From Candidatus Cloacimonadota bacterium (GTDB taxonomy: Bacteria; Cloacimonadota; Cloacimonadia; Cloacimonadales; WRIO01): a stretch of 11,684 nucleotides of DNA. Below, piece after piece: positions 1 through 7,132 of this stretch (its first letter is position 1; each line of letters opens with the position of its first letter). The stretch covers positions 1-11,684 of the forward strand of contig JALNXV010000078.1 in assembly GCA_023230175.1 (NCBI GenBank), given 5' to 3'. A program made the position numbers and the translations under genes. The notes under the pieces are model-generated. The model did no database searches and was not told the origin of the DNA. It saw nothing but the letters and a program-made list of their open reading frames with translations.

Positions 1-756
1 TTAAATAAAAAAACAGGTACAATACTATGGAAATATATCGCAAATGCAGGTATTTATTCTTCACCAATAATTAAAAATGATATATTACATTTTGCATCAA
101 CTGATGGTTACTATCATAAGGTAAACGTAAAAAATGGTGAACAGGTTATCAAAGTAAAAATGCGGGAGTCTGTTTATTCAAGTCCGGCAGCAATTAATAA
201 TTACATTATTTTTTATTCGGAAAAGGGCTTAGTTATTTGTTATAAGAATAATTTTACTTCGGAACATATAGTTAGTGAACCTCAGTGGACATTTAGAGCA
301 AGTAATGAAGATTTACTCAACTATACAAATCCGGTAATTTTTAATAATAGAGTTTTTATTTCTTCACGAGATGGTAATGTGCATTGTTTAGATTTAATTA
401 GTGGGAAATTAATTTGGACCTTTACGGCAAATGATATGATTGACGTAGCTCCTGCAATTAATCAAAATTTAGTAATAGTAGGTTCTTATGATAAAAATGT
501 ATATGCTTTAGATCAGATGAATGGTCAATTAGTATGGTCATATAAAACAGATTCGGAAGTTACATCGCCGGCATTGACATCTTCAAGAGTTGTTTATGTA
601 GGCTTAAAAAATGGTAAATTATTAGCATTAAATATTAAATCGGGTAGTCTTCTTTGGGATTTTCAAACAAAAGACGCAATAGTTGCTTCGCCGGTTTTAC
701 ATCAAGATAGGCTAATTTTCGGTAGTTATGACCATTCCGTATATATATTAGAGTAG
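1..756 (+). CDS. PQQ-binding-like beta-propeller repeat protein, 5' end outside window (partial)
   Basis: The reading frame is open from base 1 to the TAG at 754-756, so the gene starts before the window; the first in-frame ATG (160) lies inside a repeat and is not the true start. The 251 visible codons form about six tandem blades of roughly 40 residues, each with the PQQ/BamB-type pattern: a hydrophobic strand ending near 'ALD' or 'LN', then 'xxxG.L.W.(F/Y)', then 'SSP' or 'SPA', then a V/I-rich strand with 'G(S/L).(D/N)'. Clear examples are 'SGKLIWTF', 'NGQLVWSY' and 'SGSLLWDF'. The family makes circular propellers. Some members are quinoprotein dehydrogenases, while others such as BamB are scaffolds in the outer-membrane assembly machinery. 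No signal peptide can be judged because the N-terminus is missing, and I see no sign of a dehydrogenase domain in the part present. The protein ends exactly at a blade boundary. The next gene follows after 11 nt, suggesting co-transcription. The fold is well supported; the function is not. Confidence 0.85.
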   Translation, partial: LNKKTGTILWKYIANAGIYSSPIIKNDILHFASTDGYYHKVNVKNGEQVIKVKMRESVYSSPAAINNYIIFYSEKGLVICYKNNFTSEHIVSEPQWTFRASNEDLLNYTNPVIFNNRVFISSRDGNVHCLDLISGKLIWTFTANDMIDVAPAINQNLVIVGSYDKNVYALDQMNGQLVWSYKTDSEVTSPALTSSRVVYVGLKNGKLLALNIKSGSLLWDFQTKDAIVASPVLHQDRLIFGSYDHSVYILE

Positions 757-767
757 TGGAGTAAATT

Positions 768-1364
768 ATGATAAAGAAAAAAGAAAGAAATAAACGAAAA
801 AAATTAGAAGCAATTTATTCAGCAGCTATTAAAGTATTTGCAAAAAAAGGATTTTATAATTCAAAAATTAAAGACATTGCAAGTAAAGCAAATATTGCAG
901 ATGGTACCATATATCTATATTTTAAAAATAAGGATGACTTATTTATTAAAGTTTTTACAAAAATGATTGATGAAAAGTTAGCTTATATTGATACAAAAGT
1001 TAAGAATGAGCTTACTTCTATTGCTAAATTACATAAATTTTTTGAGTTAAAATTAGAATTAATTAAGTCAGATAAAGCTTATGCAAAGTTTTTTATACAA
1101 GAGATGAGACAGAATTCATTATTTTATTCAAAATTTCCTGATTTTAAACCGGTCTCAATTTTTATAGAATATCTTGAAAAGATTATAATTGATTGTATTG
1201 ACGAAGGTTCTATAAGAGAAATTAACCCACATACCACAGCTATAGTAATATTTGGAAGTGTTGAGTTTGCAATGACAGATTATATTTTAAATAAACAAGA
1301 ATTTGATATAGATCAATTTAAAAATGAAATAATTGATTTATTACATAATGGATTTAAAAAATAG
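768..1364 (+). CDS. TetR/AcrR-family transcriptional regulator
   Basis: This 198-residue protein has the usual TetR length. The N-terminal helix-turn-helix is clear at about residues 10-57: 'IYSAAIKVFAKKGF' (helix 1), 'KIKDIASKANIADGTIYLYF' (HTH), then 'KNKDDLF', the classic 'YxxFxxKxxLF' end of the DNA-binding domain. A very basic tail (KKKERNKRKK) precedes it. The rest is an all-helical ligand-binding and dimerisation domain, whose ligand cannot be predicted. The start at 768 is supported by GGAG at 758-761, six bases upstream. It is followed after 22 nt by gpmI. TetR proteins usually repress neighbouring or own promoters. Here the gene lies inside a same-strand run, so autoregulation of the operon, including the downstream transporter, is an inference. 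No operator palindrome could be identified, because the operon promoter is outside the window. Confidence 0.93.
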   Translation: MIKKKERNKRKKLEAIYSAAIKVFAKKGFYNSKIKDIASKANIADGTIYLYFKNKDDLFIKVFTKMIDEKLAYIDTKVKNELTSIAKLHKFFELKLELIKSDKAYAKFFIQEMRQNSLFYSKFPDFKPVSIFIEYLEKIIIDCIDEGSIREINPHTTAIVIFGSVEFAMTDYILNKQEFDIDQFKNEIIDLLHNGFKK

Positions 1365-1386
1365 AACAAGTATAAATGGAGAATAG

Positions 1387-2955
1387 ATGACAAACAAATT
1401 ATTATTATTAATTCTTGATGGTTATGGAATCAGTCAAGATTCAGAAGGAAATGCAATTAAACACGCAAATATTCCTTTTTTGAGAAAGCTTGAAAAGACA
1501 TACCCAATGTCAACGTTGAAAACAAATGGTAAAGATGTAGGCTTACCCGAAGGTATAATGGGTAATTCTGAAGTAGGGCATTTGAATATTGGTGCCGGGA
1601 GGATTGTTTATCAATTAAATACTCTTATAGATAATAAAATTGAAACAGGTGAATTTTTTTCAAATTCGGCTCTTTTATCTGCAATAAAACATTCTAAACA
1701 AAATAAAAGCAATTTGCATTTATTTGGTCTTCTATCAGACGGAGGAGTTCATAGTAGTTTAACTCATTTATATGCGATTTTGGATTTATGTATTAGAGAA
1801 AATTTTTATAAGGTTTATTATCACATTTTTATGGACGGAAGAGATACTTTACCTCATTCCGGGATTGATTTTATTAAAGAATATCAAAAACATATTTGTA
1901 AACTTCAAAAATCTACTAATTCTAATATTGGAGATATAGCTTCTATAAGTGGTAGATATTATGCAATGGATAGAGATAATAGATGGGAACGTATCAATAA
2001 AGCTTACGATGCTTTAGTTTTTGGTAAAGGGAATATTTCAACAGATCCTGTTTTATGTATTTCAGAAAGTTATACAAATGATATTACTGATGAATTTATT
2101 ATACCTACAGTTATTCAAAAAGATAATAAACCAAAAGCTGTTATAAGTGATAATGATTCAATTATCTTTTTTAATTTTAGATCTGATCGTCCGAGAGAAT
2201 TAACAAGAAGTTTTATCTTTGATGATTTTAGAGAATTTCCGGTTAAAAAATTTCAGAATTTAAAATATGTTACTATGACTGAATATGATATAAAATTTGA
2301 TAAATATGTTGAAGTAGCTTTTCGTACTCAGAAATTAGAAAATATTTTGGGTCAAGTAATACAAGATAATAATCTTTGTCAGTTAAGATTAGCAGAAACT
2401 GAAAAATATGCTCACGTAACATTTTTCTTTAACGGTGGGGTAGAGCAACCTTTTAACAATGAAGAAAGAATTCTTGTGAGTTCACCTAAGGTTGCGTCTT
2501 ATGATTTACAACCTGAAATGAGTGCATTAGAAGTAACAGATAGAGCTTTAGATGCTTTAATACAAGATAAATATGATTTGATTATTATTAATTTTGCTAA
2601 TTGTGATATGGTTGGGCATACAGGTCAATTTAGTGCAGTAATTAAAGCAGTTGAGACCATTAATGATTGTGTAGAAAAAATTATACCTGTAGCTCAGACG
2701 CAAAATTATCATATTTTGGTTACTGCTGATCATGGAAATGCTGAACAAATGATTGATGAAAATGGAAATATTATGACTGCACATAGTATGAACAAAGTTC
2801 CCTTTATCGTAATTCATAATCAAGATAAAAAAATAAAATTAAAAGATGGAAAACTTGGTGATATTGCTCCAACAATACTGCATTTAATGAATATTAAGGT
2901 TCCAAAAGAAATGACCGGTCAAAATCTAATAAAATATACAGAAATAAATAATTAA
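1387..2955 (+). CDS. gpmI: 2,3-bisphosphoglycerate-independent phosphoglycerate mutase
   Basis: This cytoplasmic enzyme of glycolysis and gluconeogenesis interconverts 3- and 2-phosphoglycerate through a phosphoserine intermediate and needs two metal ions, typically Mn2+. At 522 residues it is close to the usual ~510-515. The alkaline-phosphatase-superfamily motifs are all present: 'LILDGYG' with metal-binding D11; 'GNSEVGHLNIGAGR' with nucleophile S61 (codon at 1567); 'SDGGVHS' and 'MDGRDT' of the transferase domain; 'SGRYYAMDRD..W'; 'FNFRSDR'; 'FFFNGG'; 'NFANCDMVGHTG'; 'VTADHGNAE'; and 'TAHS' near the C-terminus with the last metal His. GGAG five bases before ATG supports the start. It sits between the tetR-like gene and phnD with gaps of 22 and 21 nt, so a core glycolytic gene shares a transcript with a phosphorus-type importer. 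Whether that is functional or just genome compaction is unknown. Confidence 0.98.
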   Translation: MTNKLLLLILDGYGISQDSEGNAIKHANIPFLRKLEKTYPMSTLKTNGKDVGLPEGIMGNSEVGHLNIGAGRIVYQLNTLIDNKIETGEFFSNSALLSAIKHSKQNKSNLHLFGLLSDGGVHSSLTHLYAILDLCIRENFYKVYYHIFMDGRDTLPHSGIDFIKEYQKHICKLQKSTNSNIGDIASISGRYYAMDRDNRWERINKAYDALVFGKGNISTDPVLCISESYTNDITDEFIIPTVIQKDNKPKAVISDNDSIIFFNFRSDRPRELTRSFIFDDFREFPVKKFQNLKYVTMTEYDIKFDKYVEVAFRTQKLENILGQVIQDNNLCQLRLAETEKYAHVTFFFNGGVEQPFNNEERILVSSPKVASYDLQPEMSALEVTDRALDALIQDKYDLIIINFANCDMVGHTGQFSAVIKAVETINDCVEKIIPVAQTQNYHILVTADHGNAEQMIDENGNIMTAHSMNKVPFIVIHNQDKKIKLKDGKLGDIAPTILHLMNIKVPKEMTGQNLIKYTEINN

Positions 2956-2976
2956 AAATATGAAAGTAGGTTATTA

Positions 2977-3879
2977 ATGAAAGTAAAAAGCATTATAATA
3001 ATAGTGTTTGTTCTACTTATCTCAGCTTGTGGAGGTAAACAACCCTTGGGATCAAAGCAAAATCCTGTTAAAATGTATTTTGTTCCATCAATGGAGGCAG
3101 CAAAAATTGTGACCAGTGCAGAATATATTGCTAATCGTTTAGAAGAAAAGACGGGATATAATTTTAAAATAGCTGTTCCAACCAGCTATGCTGCAGTTAT
3201 TGAAGCAATGGGAACAGAAGAAGCAGATATAGCCTTTTTAGCAACTTTTGCATATATATTAGCAAACGAAAAATATAATGCACAAGTGGAATTAATGACA
3301 GTAAGAAACGGGTTAAATAAATATAGAGGTCAATTTGTAGCACTTAAGGATAGCGAAATTAATAGTATTGAAGATATTGAAGATAAAACTATTGCATATA
3401 CTGACGCAGCTTCAACTTCAGGTTATATTTATCCAAGTGCATTGCTTAAACAAGAAGAAATTATGCCTTCGAGAGAAATTATGGCGGGTGGTCATCCTCA
3501 GGCAATTATGGCAGTTTATCAAGGTTTAGCCGATGTAGGTTGTAGTTTTTGGTCACCACCTGATAGCTTAGGGATTCCTCAGGATGCAAGAATGTATATC
3601 TCAGAGACTTATCCCGATGTATTTGAAAAAACAAAGATTATTGGATATACTGAATGGATACCAAACGATACTGTCACTTTTAGAGACAAATTTCCAATTG
3701 AAATGAAAAATCAGATTTTAAATGCATTATTGGAGATATCTGAAGAACCTGAAGGAAAAAAGCAATTAGATGAACTATATTCTATAAATGGTTTCAGTAA
3801 AGCCTCAGATGAAGATTATGATATAGTGAGAAAATCACTTGAATCTCTCGGAATGGATCCTACTGATTTTTTTAAATAA
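2977..3879 (+). CDS. phnD: Phosphonate/phosphite/phosphate-type ABC transporter substrate-binding lipoprotein
   Basis: This 300-residue binding protein belongs to the PhnD/PtxB-like family (type 2 periplasmic fold). The N-terminus is a lipoprotein signal: basic start, hydrophobic core 'IIIIVFVLLISAC' and lipobox ending at C18, predicting lipid anchoring to a membrane facing the periplasm. Family motifs follow: 'SYAAVIEAM' and 'ADIAFLATFAYILA' in the first lobe; 'TDAASTSGYIYPSALL', where the STSG segment of this family contacts the phosphonate or phosphite oxyanion; 'GGHPQAIMAVYQGLADVG' in the hinge/second lobe; and 'IPNDTVTFRDKFP' near the C-terminus. An AGG seven bases upstream supports the start. 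Genes for the ATPase and permease follow directly, completing an importer. The substrate (2-aminoethylphosphonate, phosphite, phosphate or another ligand) cannot be told from sequence. There is no C-P lyase gene nearby to favour phosphonate. Confidence 0.92.
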   Translation: MKVKSIIIIVFVLLISACGGKQPLGSKQNPVKMYFVPSMEAAKIVTSAEYIANRLEEKTGYNFKIAVPTSYAAVIEAMGTEEADIAFLATFAYILANEKYNAQVELMTVRNGLNKYRGQFVALKDSEINSIEDIEDKTIAYTDAASTSGYIYPSALLKQEEIMPSREIMAGGHPQAIMAVYQGLADVGCSFWSPPDSLGIPQDARMYISETYPDVFEKTKIIGYTEWIPNDTVTFRDKFPIEMKNQILNALLEISEEPEGKKQLDELYSINGFSKASDEDYDIVRKSLESLGMDPTDFFK

Positions 3880-3884
3880 GATAT

Positions 3885-4136
3885 ATGCAAAATAAAGCTA
3901 TTTTAACCATTAAAAATTTAGATAAAATTTATCCAAATGGATTTCAAGCCTTATACGATATTAATTTAGAGATAAAACATGGTGAGTTTATTGTGCTTCT
4001 TGGTTTGTCCGGATCAGGGAAATCTACTCTTCTTAGATGTATTAATAGATTAATTGAACCTACTAAGGGTATGATAAATTTTAAAGATAATGATGTAACT
4101 TCAGCCGATAAAAGACTTTTAAAAAGTATTCGTTAA
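3885..4136 (+). CDS. phnC: PhnC N-terminal fragment (Walker A half)
   Basis: This 83-residue reading frame starts at ATG 3885, five bases after the phnD stop, with only a weak ribosome-binding sequence (AAG in 'AATAAGATAT'); translational coupling to phnD is likely. It holds the start of the ABC domain: the aromatic A-loop region with Y16, then Walker A at residues 40-48 (K46 contacts the nucleotide phosphates), and it ends two codons before the conserved IGMIFQ Q-loop. As a free product it lacks the signature, Walker B and H-loop, so it cannot hydrolyse ATP alone. It is part of the interrupted phnC gene. Confidence 0.75.
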   Translation: MQNKAILTIKNLDKIYPNGFQALYDINLEIKHGEFIVLLGLSGSGKSTLLRCINRLIEPTKGMINFKDNDVTSADKRLLKSIR

Positions 4137-4145
4137 CATATAGGA

Positions 4146-4658
4146 ATGATTTTTCAAGAGTTTAATCTGATTACTAATCTTTCGGCTATATTTAATGTAA
4201 TGACCGGAAGATTAGGTTATTTAAATTTTTGGAAATCATTAAAAATGTTTTTTGATAAGCCTCTTATTTCTCAAGCTAAATCTAATCTTGAGAGAGTTGG
4301 ATTATTGCAATTTGAAAAACAAAAAATTAAAAAATTAAGTGGTGGGCAAAAACAAAGAATTGCAATCGCTAGAGCACTTATGCAAGAACCTGACTTGCTT
4401 TTAGCTGATGAACCGGTAGCAAGTCTTGATCCGGCAACTGCTGATTCTGTAATGAAATATCTTGGAAAACTTAATAAAGAGGATAATATTACTGTTGTTT
4501 GTTCTTTGCATTTTTTAAGTTTAGCAAGAAAATACGGTTCGAGAGTCATCGCTTTAAAAAATGGTCAAATAGTTTTTGATGGATTACCAATTGACATTAC
4601 TCCTGAGAGGTTTCAAGATATTTATGGACAAGATGCAGAAGAAATGGAAATTAGATAA
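4146..4658 (+). CDS. phnC: PhnC C-terminal fragment (Q-loop to H-loop half)
   Basis: This is the 170-residue continuation of phnC in the same frame as the upstream half, from an ATG nine bases after the TAA. It carries the Q-loop 'MIFQEFN' at its very start, signature 'LSGGQKQR' (64-71), Walker B 'LLLADEP' (84-90, with catalytic E89), D-loop 'ASLD' and H-loop His122 in 'CSLH'. It has no Walker A. The ATG at 4146 is an internal Met of the normal protein ('IGM'), and the AGGA just before it is too close to be a good ribosome-binding site, although reinitiation after the stop is conceivable. Its TAA overlaps the phnE ATG by one base, a typical coupled junction. Confidence 0.75.
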   Translation: MIFQEFNLITNLSAIFNVMTGRLGYLNFWKSLKMFFDKPLISQAKSNLERVGLLQFEKQKIKKLSGGQKQRIAIARALMQEPDLLLADEPVASLDPATADSVMKYLGKLNKEDNITVVCSLHFLSLARKYGSRVIALKNGQIVFDGLPIDITPERFQDIYGQDAEEMEIR

Positions 4659-5665
4659 TGAATAGATTGAAGACATTTTTGGTAGATTTTGTAAGTAATA
4701 CATATATATTAGTGTTGATTCATTTTTTAATAAACTTTTATTGTGAATCTTTTTTTGATAATGGATTTAATATAAAGCTTTTGTATTTTATCGCAATAGC
4801 ATTTATGCTATCCTTTAGATTTATTATTATTAAGGATACTTTAGGGTCATTTTTATACCTTAATAAAGAGATATTCTCACAAAAAAAGGCATATAATACT
4901 TATATATTTTATGCTATTTTAATAGGTATTTTATTGACATTTATTACTGGTGTTATTATTGTCGAAATTAATCCTGTGAAATTTTTTATGAGGTTTTCAA
5001 ATACCTTAAACATACTAAAAGATTTATTTAACCCGAATTTTGAATTGTTTTATCCTATGCTGCTTAAATTAATTGAAACAATTTTTTTAGCATTAATGGC
5101 AACAATTTTAGCTATACCCTTTGCTTTCTTTTTGAGTTTTTTTGCAGCTAGAAATCTAATGCCAAATACGTTTTTAGGTAATACTATATATACCCTTGTA
5201 AGGACAATAGCAACGGCTTTCAGATCAATCGAAGCAATTGTATGGGCAATAATCTTTAGCGTATGGGTAGGTATCGGTCCATTTGCGGGTATGCTTGCTC
5301 TTATGATACATTCTATAGCCAGTTTAGTAAAGCTTTACTCAGAACAAATTGAAAATATCGACAATGGCCCCATAGAAGCTATTCAAGCCACCGGAGCTAA
5401 TTTTTTACAAGTTTGGACCTTTGCCGTTATCCCTCAAATAATATCTCCTTTTTTAGCTTTTACAATATATAGATGGGATATAAATATCAGAATGGCTACA
5501 ATAGTGGGGTTTGTTGGTGGTGGTGGCATCGGGCAAGCATTACAACAACAACAACAATTACTCAGATGGAAAAATGTCAGTATGATTATGATTCTTATTG
5601 CTTTTACTGTCTGGATTATGGATATGATAAGTGGTAAATTACGTAATTATTTAATGAATAAATAA
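4658..5665 (+). CDS. phnE: Phosphonate-type ABC transporter permease
   Basis: This 335-residue inner-membrane permease is somewhat longer than a typical PhnE (about 260-290). The extra length is N-terminal, with two hydrophobic segments (roughly residues 14-29 and 41-58) and another at about 82-104 before the canonical permease domain. That domain begins at about residue 135 with 'LIETIFLALMATILAIPFAFFLSFFAARNL', the standard PhnE opening, followed by 'VRTIATAFRSIEAIVWAIIF', 'GPFAGMLAL' and the EAA loop 'EAIQATGANFLQVWTFAVIPQI', which docks on the ATPase. 'RWDINIRMATIVGFVGGGGIG' is the conserved C-terminal motif. A short in-frame run of five CAA codons (5543-5557) gives a poly-Gln patch just after GGGGIG. 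The start overlaps the phnC stop as TAATG. With phnD and phnC it forms one importer. Confidence 0.93.
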   Translation: MNRLKTFLVDFVSNTYILVLIHFLINFYCESFFDNGFNIKLLYFIAIAFMLSFRFIIIKDTLGSFLYLNKEIFSQKKAYNTYIFYAILIGILLTFITGVIIVEINPVKFFMRFSNTLNILKDLFNPNFELFYPMLLKLIETIFLALMATILAIPFAFFLSFFAARNLMPNTFLGNTIYTLVRTIATAFRSIEAIVWAIIFSVWVGIGPFAGMLALMIHSIASLVKLYSEQIENIDNGPIEAIQATGANFLQVWTFAVIPQIISPFLAFTIYRWDINIRMATIVGFVGGGGIGQALQQQQQLLRWKNVSMIMILIAFTVWIMDMISGKLRNYLMNK

Positions 5666-5684
5666 AATTAAACAAGAGAAGGAT

Positions 5685-6368
5685 ATGAATAAAAAAATAC
5701 AAGCTGTAATATTTGATTTAGATGGTACTCTTATAGATTCAATGTCTTTATGGGACGAACTTGACAGAAATTTTCTTAAAAGAAGAAATATTGAGCCCCC
5801 AGATGATTTATTTGAAAATATGAAAAGTAATGGGATAGCAGATTTAGCTATTTATTTTAAAACCAGATTTTCTTTAAATGAAAGTATTGAAGATATTATT
5901 CAAGAATGGGTTAGTGAAGTAAATTATGCATATTCTCAAAAATTGAAACTAAGAGATGGTAGTGAAAAATTAATAAAATACTTGTCAACCAATAATATCA
6001 AATTAGCTGTCGGAACAAGTAATGAGCTTTCATTAACTAAAGCTGTTTTGTCATCAAATAATGTTATTGATTTTTTTAAAACAATTACTACCGGATGTAG
6101 TGGTTTAAAAGGGAAACCGGAGCCGGATATTTATCTAAAAACAGCAAAGGATTTAAAGGTTAAACCCGAAGATTGTATTGTTATTGAAGATAGTTTGCAC
6201 GGAGTTAATGCCGGTAAAAATGCAGGAATGACTGTTTTTGCAATTAATGATAAATATTCTGATTTTGAAAAAAAAGAAATACAAAAAAACTCAGACATAT
6301 ATTTTAATAACTATTTTGAGATATACGCATATCTAAATAAAAATAGTTTAATGATTGAAAATGTATAG
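5685..6368 (+). CDS. HAD-superfamily (subfamily IA, beta-phosphoglucomutase-like) phosphatase
   Basis: This 227-residue cytoplasmic HAD hydrolase has all four motifs: I 'FDLDGTLIDSM' (nucleophile D11, acid/base D13); II 'VGTSNE' (T111/S112); III Lys144 in 'LKGKPEPDIY'; IV 'CIVIEDSLHGVNAGKNAG' (E168, D169). The helical cap between motifs I and II is the C1 type of beta-phosphoglucomutase/phosphatase relatives, and 'GTLIDSMSLWDELDRNFL' resembles small-sugar or nucleotide phosphatases annotated only generically. The family dephosphorylates small phosphoesters or isomerises sugar phosphates; the substrate cannot be predicted. It lacks the 'DWAGT' signature of phosphonoacetaldehyde hydrolase (PhnX), so a direct phosphonatase role beside phnDCE is not supported. 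AAGG just upstream of ATG gives the start; the gaps are 19 nt to phnE and 7 nt to the next gene. Confidence 0.92.
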   Translation: MNKKIQAVIFDLDGTLIDSMSLWDELDRNFLKRRNIEPPDDLFENMKSNGIADLAIYFKTRFSLNESIEDIIQEWVSEVNYAYSQKLKLRDGSEKLIKYLSTNNIKLAVGTSNELSLTKAVLSSNNVIDFFKTITTGCSGLKGKPEPDIYLKTAKDLKVKPEDCIVIEDSLHGVNAGKNAGMTVFAINDKYSDFEKKEIQKNSDIYFNNYFEIYAYLNKNSLMIENV

Positions 6369-6375
6369 GTAGAAT

Positions 6376-7026
6376 ATGAAAATTTATTTCACTGATAGTA
6401 CCGATGATATCATTAATACAATTTTTTGCTTAGGTTTAAACTATTCTGACCATATCACTGAGATGTCTCATAAACAAAGCGAAACACCGGTTATTTTTAT
6501 AAAACCAGAAACATCAATATGCTATAATGAAGAGTTAATTACTATCCCTAATCTAAGTCAAAGAATGGATTATGAACTTGAAATGTTGATTTATCTAAAA
6601 CAGGGAGGAATGAATCTTAATGCTCAAGATGCAGGAAAATGTATCGGGGCTTATGGTGTTGGAATTGATTTAACGTTAAGAGATTTACAACAAAAAGCCA
6701 AAGAAAAAGGTTTACCTTGGTCAGTAGCAAAAGGTTTTTTTCATTCAGCTCCAATTTCGTATTTTAAAAAGGTTGATAATTCGGACTTACTTAATAATCT
6801 TAATATGCAACTATATGTTAATAATCAAATAAAACAAACTGTGAATACTTCTCAAATGATTTTTAAACCTATTGATATTATCTGTTACTTATCACATTTT
6901 TTTCCACTTAAACAAGGAGATATAATATTTACCGGTACTCCGTCAGGAATTGGTCAATTATATTCAGGGGATAGAGTTTATGCATCTATTGATGGCGATC
7001 TTGAGCTAAATATTTCTATAAGATAA
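6376..7026 (+). CDS. Fumarylacetoacetate hydrolase (FAH) family protein, FAHD1-like
   Basis: This 216-residue protein matches the short FAHD1/YcgM type, single FAH domain. Motifs: 'CLGLNYSDHITEM' (usually 'GRNYxxH', here Leu replaces the common Arg), 'FIKPETS', metal ligands E67 and E69 in 'DYELEM' and D98 in 'GVGIDLTLRDLQ', 'KGLPWSVAKGF' with conserved K119, 'MIF...IICYLS' and 'GDIIFTGTPSGIG' near the end. Family members cleave or decarboxylate beta-keto acids using Mg2+ or Mn2+, for example acylpyruvate hydrolysis or oxaloacetate decarboxylation. The precise reaction is not settled by sequence. AGG seven bases before ATG supports the start. It is the last plus-strand gene of the run. No convincing intrinsic terminator was found in the 106 bases before the convergent rmlD. 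Confidence 0.92.
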   Translation: MKIYFTDSTDDIINTIFCLGLNYSDHITEMSHKQSETPVIFIKPETSICYNEELITIPNLSQRMDYELEMLIYLKQGGMNLNAQDAGKCIGAYGVGIDLTLRDLQQKAKEKGLPWSVAKGFFHSAPISYFKKVDNSDLLNNLNMQLYVNNQIKQTVNTSQMIFKPIDIICYLSHFFPLKQGDIIFTGTPSGIGQLYSGDRVYASIDGDLELNISIR

Positions 7027-7132
7027 TATTAGAGACGGTTAAATATTATTAAATATTGTCATAGTTTATTAATTGATATTCTTTTAGTTAAGGATTTTTT
7101 TAAGTGTAAGCAAGGATGCTCGCAAAACAAAA

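Larger units (their letters stand above)
3885..4658 (+). pseudogene. phnC: Phosphonate-type ABC transporter ATPase interrupted by an in-frame TAA
   Basis: Read through one TAA (4134-4136), this segment encodes a single 257-position PhnC-type ATPase, the normal family length. Order: Walker A 'GLSGSGKST' (residues 40-48), then 'KSIR-stop-HIGMIFQEFN' where IGMIFQ is the Q-loop, then 'LSGGQ', Walker B 'LLLADE', D-loop 'SLD' and H-loop 'SLH'. The frame is identical on both sides of the stop and no residues are missing compared with the usual 'R.xIGMIFQ' spacing, so a single base change from a sense codon (for example CAA, AAA or GAA) explains it. Every other nucleotide-binding motif is intact, which points to a recent event, a sequencing or consensus error, or translational bypass. 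If the stop is real and not bypassed, neither piece is a complete ATPase and the importer should be dead. phnD upstream (5 nt gap) and phnE downstream (TAATG overlap at 4656-4660) look intact. Confidence 0.8.

Noticed and set aside
160-756. A complete 198-residue protein starting at ATG 160
   Set aside because: The frame is open to base 1 and upstream codons encode further propeller blades (for example 'TGTILWKY' and 'YSSPII'), so the gene is truncated by the window, not started at 160.
2557-2823. Minus-strand open frame of 88 residues inside gpmI
   Set aside because: It lies wholly within the conserved C-terminal part of gpmI, has no family features and is explained by the AT-rich complement of a real gene.
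4134-4136. TAA as a reassigned sense codon in this organism
   Set aside because: gpmI, phnD, phnE, the FAH gene, rmlD and the barrel gene all end at TAA at family-typical or sensible lengths, so TAA is a normal stop here.
4271-4549. Minus-strand open frame of 92 residues inside the phnC distal half
   Set aside because: It is antisense to the LSGGQ and Walker B region, whose protein conservation explains the sequence; there is no independent coding signal.
5685-6368. HAD protein as phosphonoacetaldehyde hydrolase (PhnX) completing a phosphonate pathway
   Set aside because: Motif I is the generic DLDGT rather than the DWAGT form of PhnX, and no PhnW transaminase gene is nearby.
7027-7132. Terminator between the convergent FAH and rmlD genes
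   Set aside because: The AATATT repeats and a 5-bp GCGAG/CTTGC stem (with one G-T pair, on the minus strand) are weak and are not followed by a T-tract; nothing convincing was found.
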